A DNA stretch of 64,000 nt from Mycolicibacterium bacteremicum (GTDB lineage: Bacteria; Actinomycetota; Actinomycetes; Mycobacteriales; Mycobacteriaceae). A model generated the notes under the pieces. The model had not been told where the DNA came from and did not search any database. It saw only the letters and a list, made by a program, of their open reading frames with translations. Positions within the stretch are counted from its first letter, which is position 1. Each line of letters starts with the position of its first letter. Below are positions 62,961-64,000 of the stretch, one piece after another. Where the stretch lies: assembly GCF_943913955.1 (NCBI RefSeq), contig NZ_CALUAE010000015.1, positions 1 through 64,000 of the forward strand, given 5' to 3'. Both the position numbers and the translations under genes were made by a program.

Positions 62961-64000
62961 ATGACCCTGCAGCAGATCCCGGCCACCGTCGGTGCCACCG
63001 AAGCCGGCGCCTTCTCCGATGATGTCGACGTGGTGGTCGTCGGGTTCGGCATCGCCGGTGGATGCGCGGCGGTGACCGCGGCCGAGTCCGGCGCCCGGGT
63101 GCTGGTGCTGGAGCGGGCCGCCGCGGCGGGGGGCACCACCTCGATGGCCGGCGGGCACTTCTACCTCGGTGGCGGCACGGCCGTGCAACAGGCGACCGGA
63201 CATGAGGACAGTGCCGAGGAGATGTACAAGTACCTGGTCGCGGTGACCGAGGATCCGGAGCTCGACAAGATCCGGGCCTACTGCGAGCAGAGTGTCGAAC
63301 ACTTCGATTGGCTTGAGTCGCTTGGCTTTCAATTCGAGCGCAGCTATTACCCGGGCAAGGTCGTGGTGCCGCCGGGCACCGAGGGGTTGTCCTACACCGG
63401 CAACGAGAAGGTGTGGCCGTTCATCGAGCAGGCCAGGCCGGCGCCACGGGGCCATTCGGTGCCGGTGCCCGGCGAACTCGGCGGCGCCGACATGGTGATC
63501 CAGTTGCTGCTCAAGCGCGCCGCCGAACTCGGTGTGCAGTTCCGCTACGAGACCGGCGCCACCAACCTGGTGGTCTCCGACGGTGCCGTGGTCGGCGTGG
63601 CGTGGAAGCACTTCACCGAAACCGGTGCGGTCAAGGCGAAGTCGGTCGTCATCGCGGCGGGTGGCTTCGCGATGAACGCCGAGATGGTGGCGCAGTACAC
63701 CCCCGAGCTCGGGCAGGAACGCAAGACCAAGCACCACGGCATGGTGGCGCCCTACATCCTGGGTAATCCGAACGACGACGGTCTGGGCATCAAACTGGGC
63801 GTGTCGGCGGGTGGGGTGGCCAAGAATCTGGACCAGGCGTTCATCACCGCGGCGGCCTACCCGCCGGAGATCCTGTTGACCGGGGTGATCGTGAACAAGG
63901 ACGGTCGGCGGTTCGTCGCCGAGGACTCCTACCATTCCCGCACCTCGGCGTTCGTGCTCGACCAGCCCGACCACGCCGCGTACCTGATCGTCGACGAGGC
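62961..64000 (+). CDS. FAD-dependent dehydrogenase, KstD/fumarate-reductase-like (partial)
   Basis: The gene starts at ATG 62961, 4-9 nt after AGGAGA, and runs off the right edge after 346 codons. Residues about 23-55 form the FAD fold (DVVVVGFGIAGGCAAVTAAESGARVLVLERA), then AAAGGTTSMAGGHFYLGGGTAVQQATG. An AAGGFAMNAEMVAQYTPEL segment and VNKDGRRFVAEDSYHSRTSAF follow. This is the FAD_binding_2 family that includes 3-ketosteroid dehydrogenases and flavocytochrome-c-type fumarate reductases. With a KstR box upstream, a 3-ketosteroid dehydrogenase-like role in sterol catabolism is likely but not proven. The C-terminal catalytic region is largely outside the window. Confidence 0.88.
   Translation, partial: MTLQQIPATVGATEAGAFSDDVDVVVVGFGIAGGCAAVTAAESGARVLVLERAAAAGGTTSMAGGHFYLGGGTAVQQATGHEDSAEEMYKYLVAVTEDPELDKIRAYCEQSVEHFDWLESLGFQFERSYYPGKVVVPPGTEGLSYTGNEKVWPFIEQARPAPRGHSVPVPGELGGADMVIQLLLKRAAELGVQFRYETGATNLVVSDGAVVGVAWKHFTETGAVKAKSVVIAAGGFAMNAEMVAQYTPELGQERKTKHHGMVAPYILGNPNDDGLGIKLGVSAGGVAKNLDQAFITAAAYPPEILLTGVIVNKDGRRFVAEDSYHSRTSAFVLDQPDHAAYLIVDE

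Noticed and set aside
1..64000. tRNA, rRNA, insertion sequence, prophage, integron or attachment site
   Set aside because: No cloverleaf-like sequence, transposase or integrase motif, or flanking direct repeat was seen by reading. A tRNA and covariance-model scan would settle small RNAs.

Overview
The window comes from a high-GC actinobacterium, almost certainly a fast-growing mycobacterium (Mycolicibacterium or a relative). The evidence is a glycine-rich PGRS-type protein, DUF732-type and other small exported proteins, an orphan Mce protein, FadD- and FadE-type lipid genes, a long-form (759 aa) isocitrate lyase, a F420/Ddn-type nitroreductase, TIGR00027-type methyltransferases, a perfect KstR box, and many genes whose -10 hexamer lies 6-8 nt before the start codon, as in mycobacterial leaderless transcripts. 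I saw no rRNA, tRNA, CRISPR array, insertion sequence, phage gene or attachment site. Both ends cut genes.

Layout. 1-16.8 kb: a cut exported protein, the PGRS-type protein, a phytase-like lipoprotein, isocitrate lyase, an MFS transporter, a PknH-sensor-like lipoprotein, an acyltransferase, Tex, an orphan MceA-like protein, and an acyl-CoA dehydrogenase divergent from a TetR regulator. 16.9-23.2 kb: a sulfur island with paired DUF202 membrane proteins, a CstR-like persulfide sensor, a TauE/SafE exporter, a CstB-like persulfide dioxygenase-sulfurtransferase, and a sulfonate-type ABC transporter (ATPase, binding protein, permease). Five copies of an ATACC-N6-GGTA-type operator tie cstR, tauE and cstB together.

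24.7-31.7 kb: an eight-gene minus-strand catabolic operon (Rieske oxygenase, three NTF2/SnoaL-like proteins, a carboxymuconolactone decarboxylase-like protein, a DyP-type peroxidase homologue and two unrecognised proteins), divergent from a TetR gene with a palindromic operator. 32.6-43.1 kb: a second catabolic region with an acyl-CoA synthetase, cupin, FAD aromatic hydroxylase, MFS importer and aldehyde dehydrogenase on the minus strand, then a GAF-PucR activator, an ACMSD-like amidohydrolase and an old-yellow-enzyme homologue on the plus strand.

43-53.6 kb: housekeeping and envelope genes (small exported proteins, SGNH hydrolase, Nudix hydrolase, Ser/Thr kinase, MalQ, MFS, paired SMR transporters). 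53.6-64 kb: a possible sulfur-salvage pair (SfnB/DszC-like flavin enzyme plus MetE-like protein), a carboxylesterase, a sterol-desaturase-family protein, an amine-oxidase-like flavoprotein, a LysM protein, an exported serine protease overlapping a Ddn-type gene, a TetR gene, and a KstR-boxed VOC / FAD-dehydrogenase operon cut by the window end.

If one part may be new biology it is the Rieske-DyP operon, which matches no pathway I can name. The best-supported regulatory observations are the CstR-type operator array and the KstR box.
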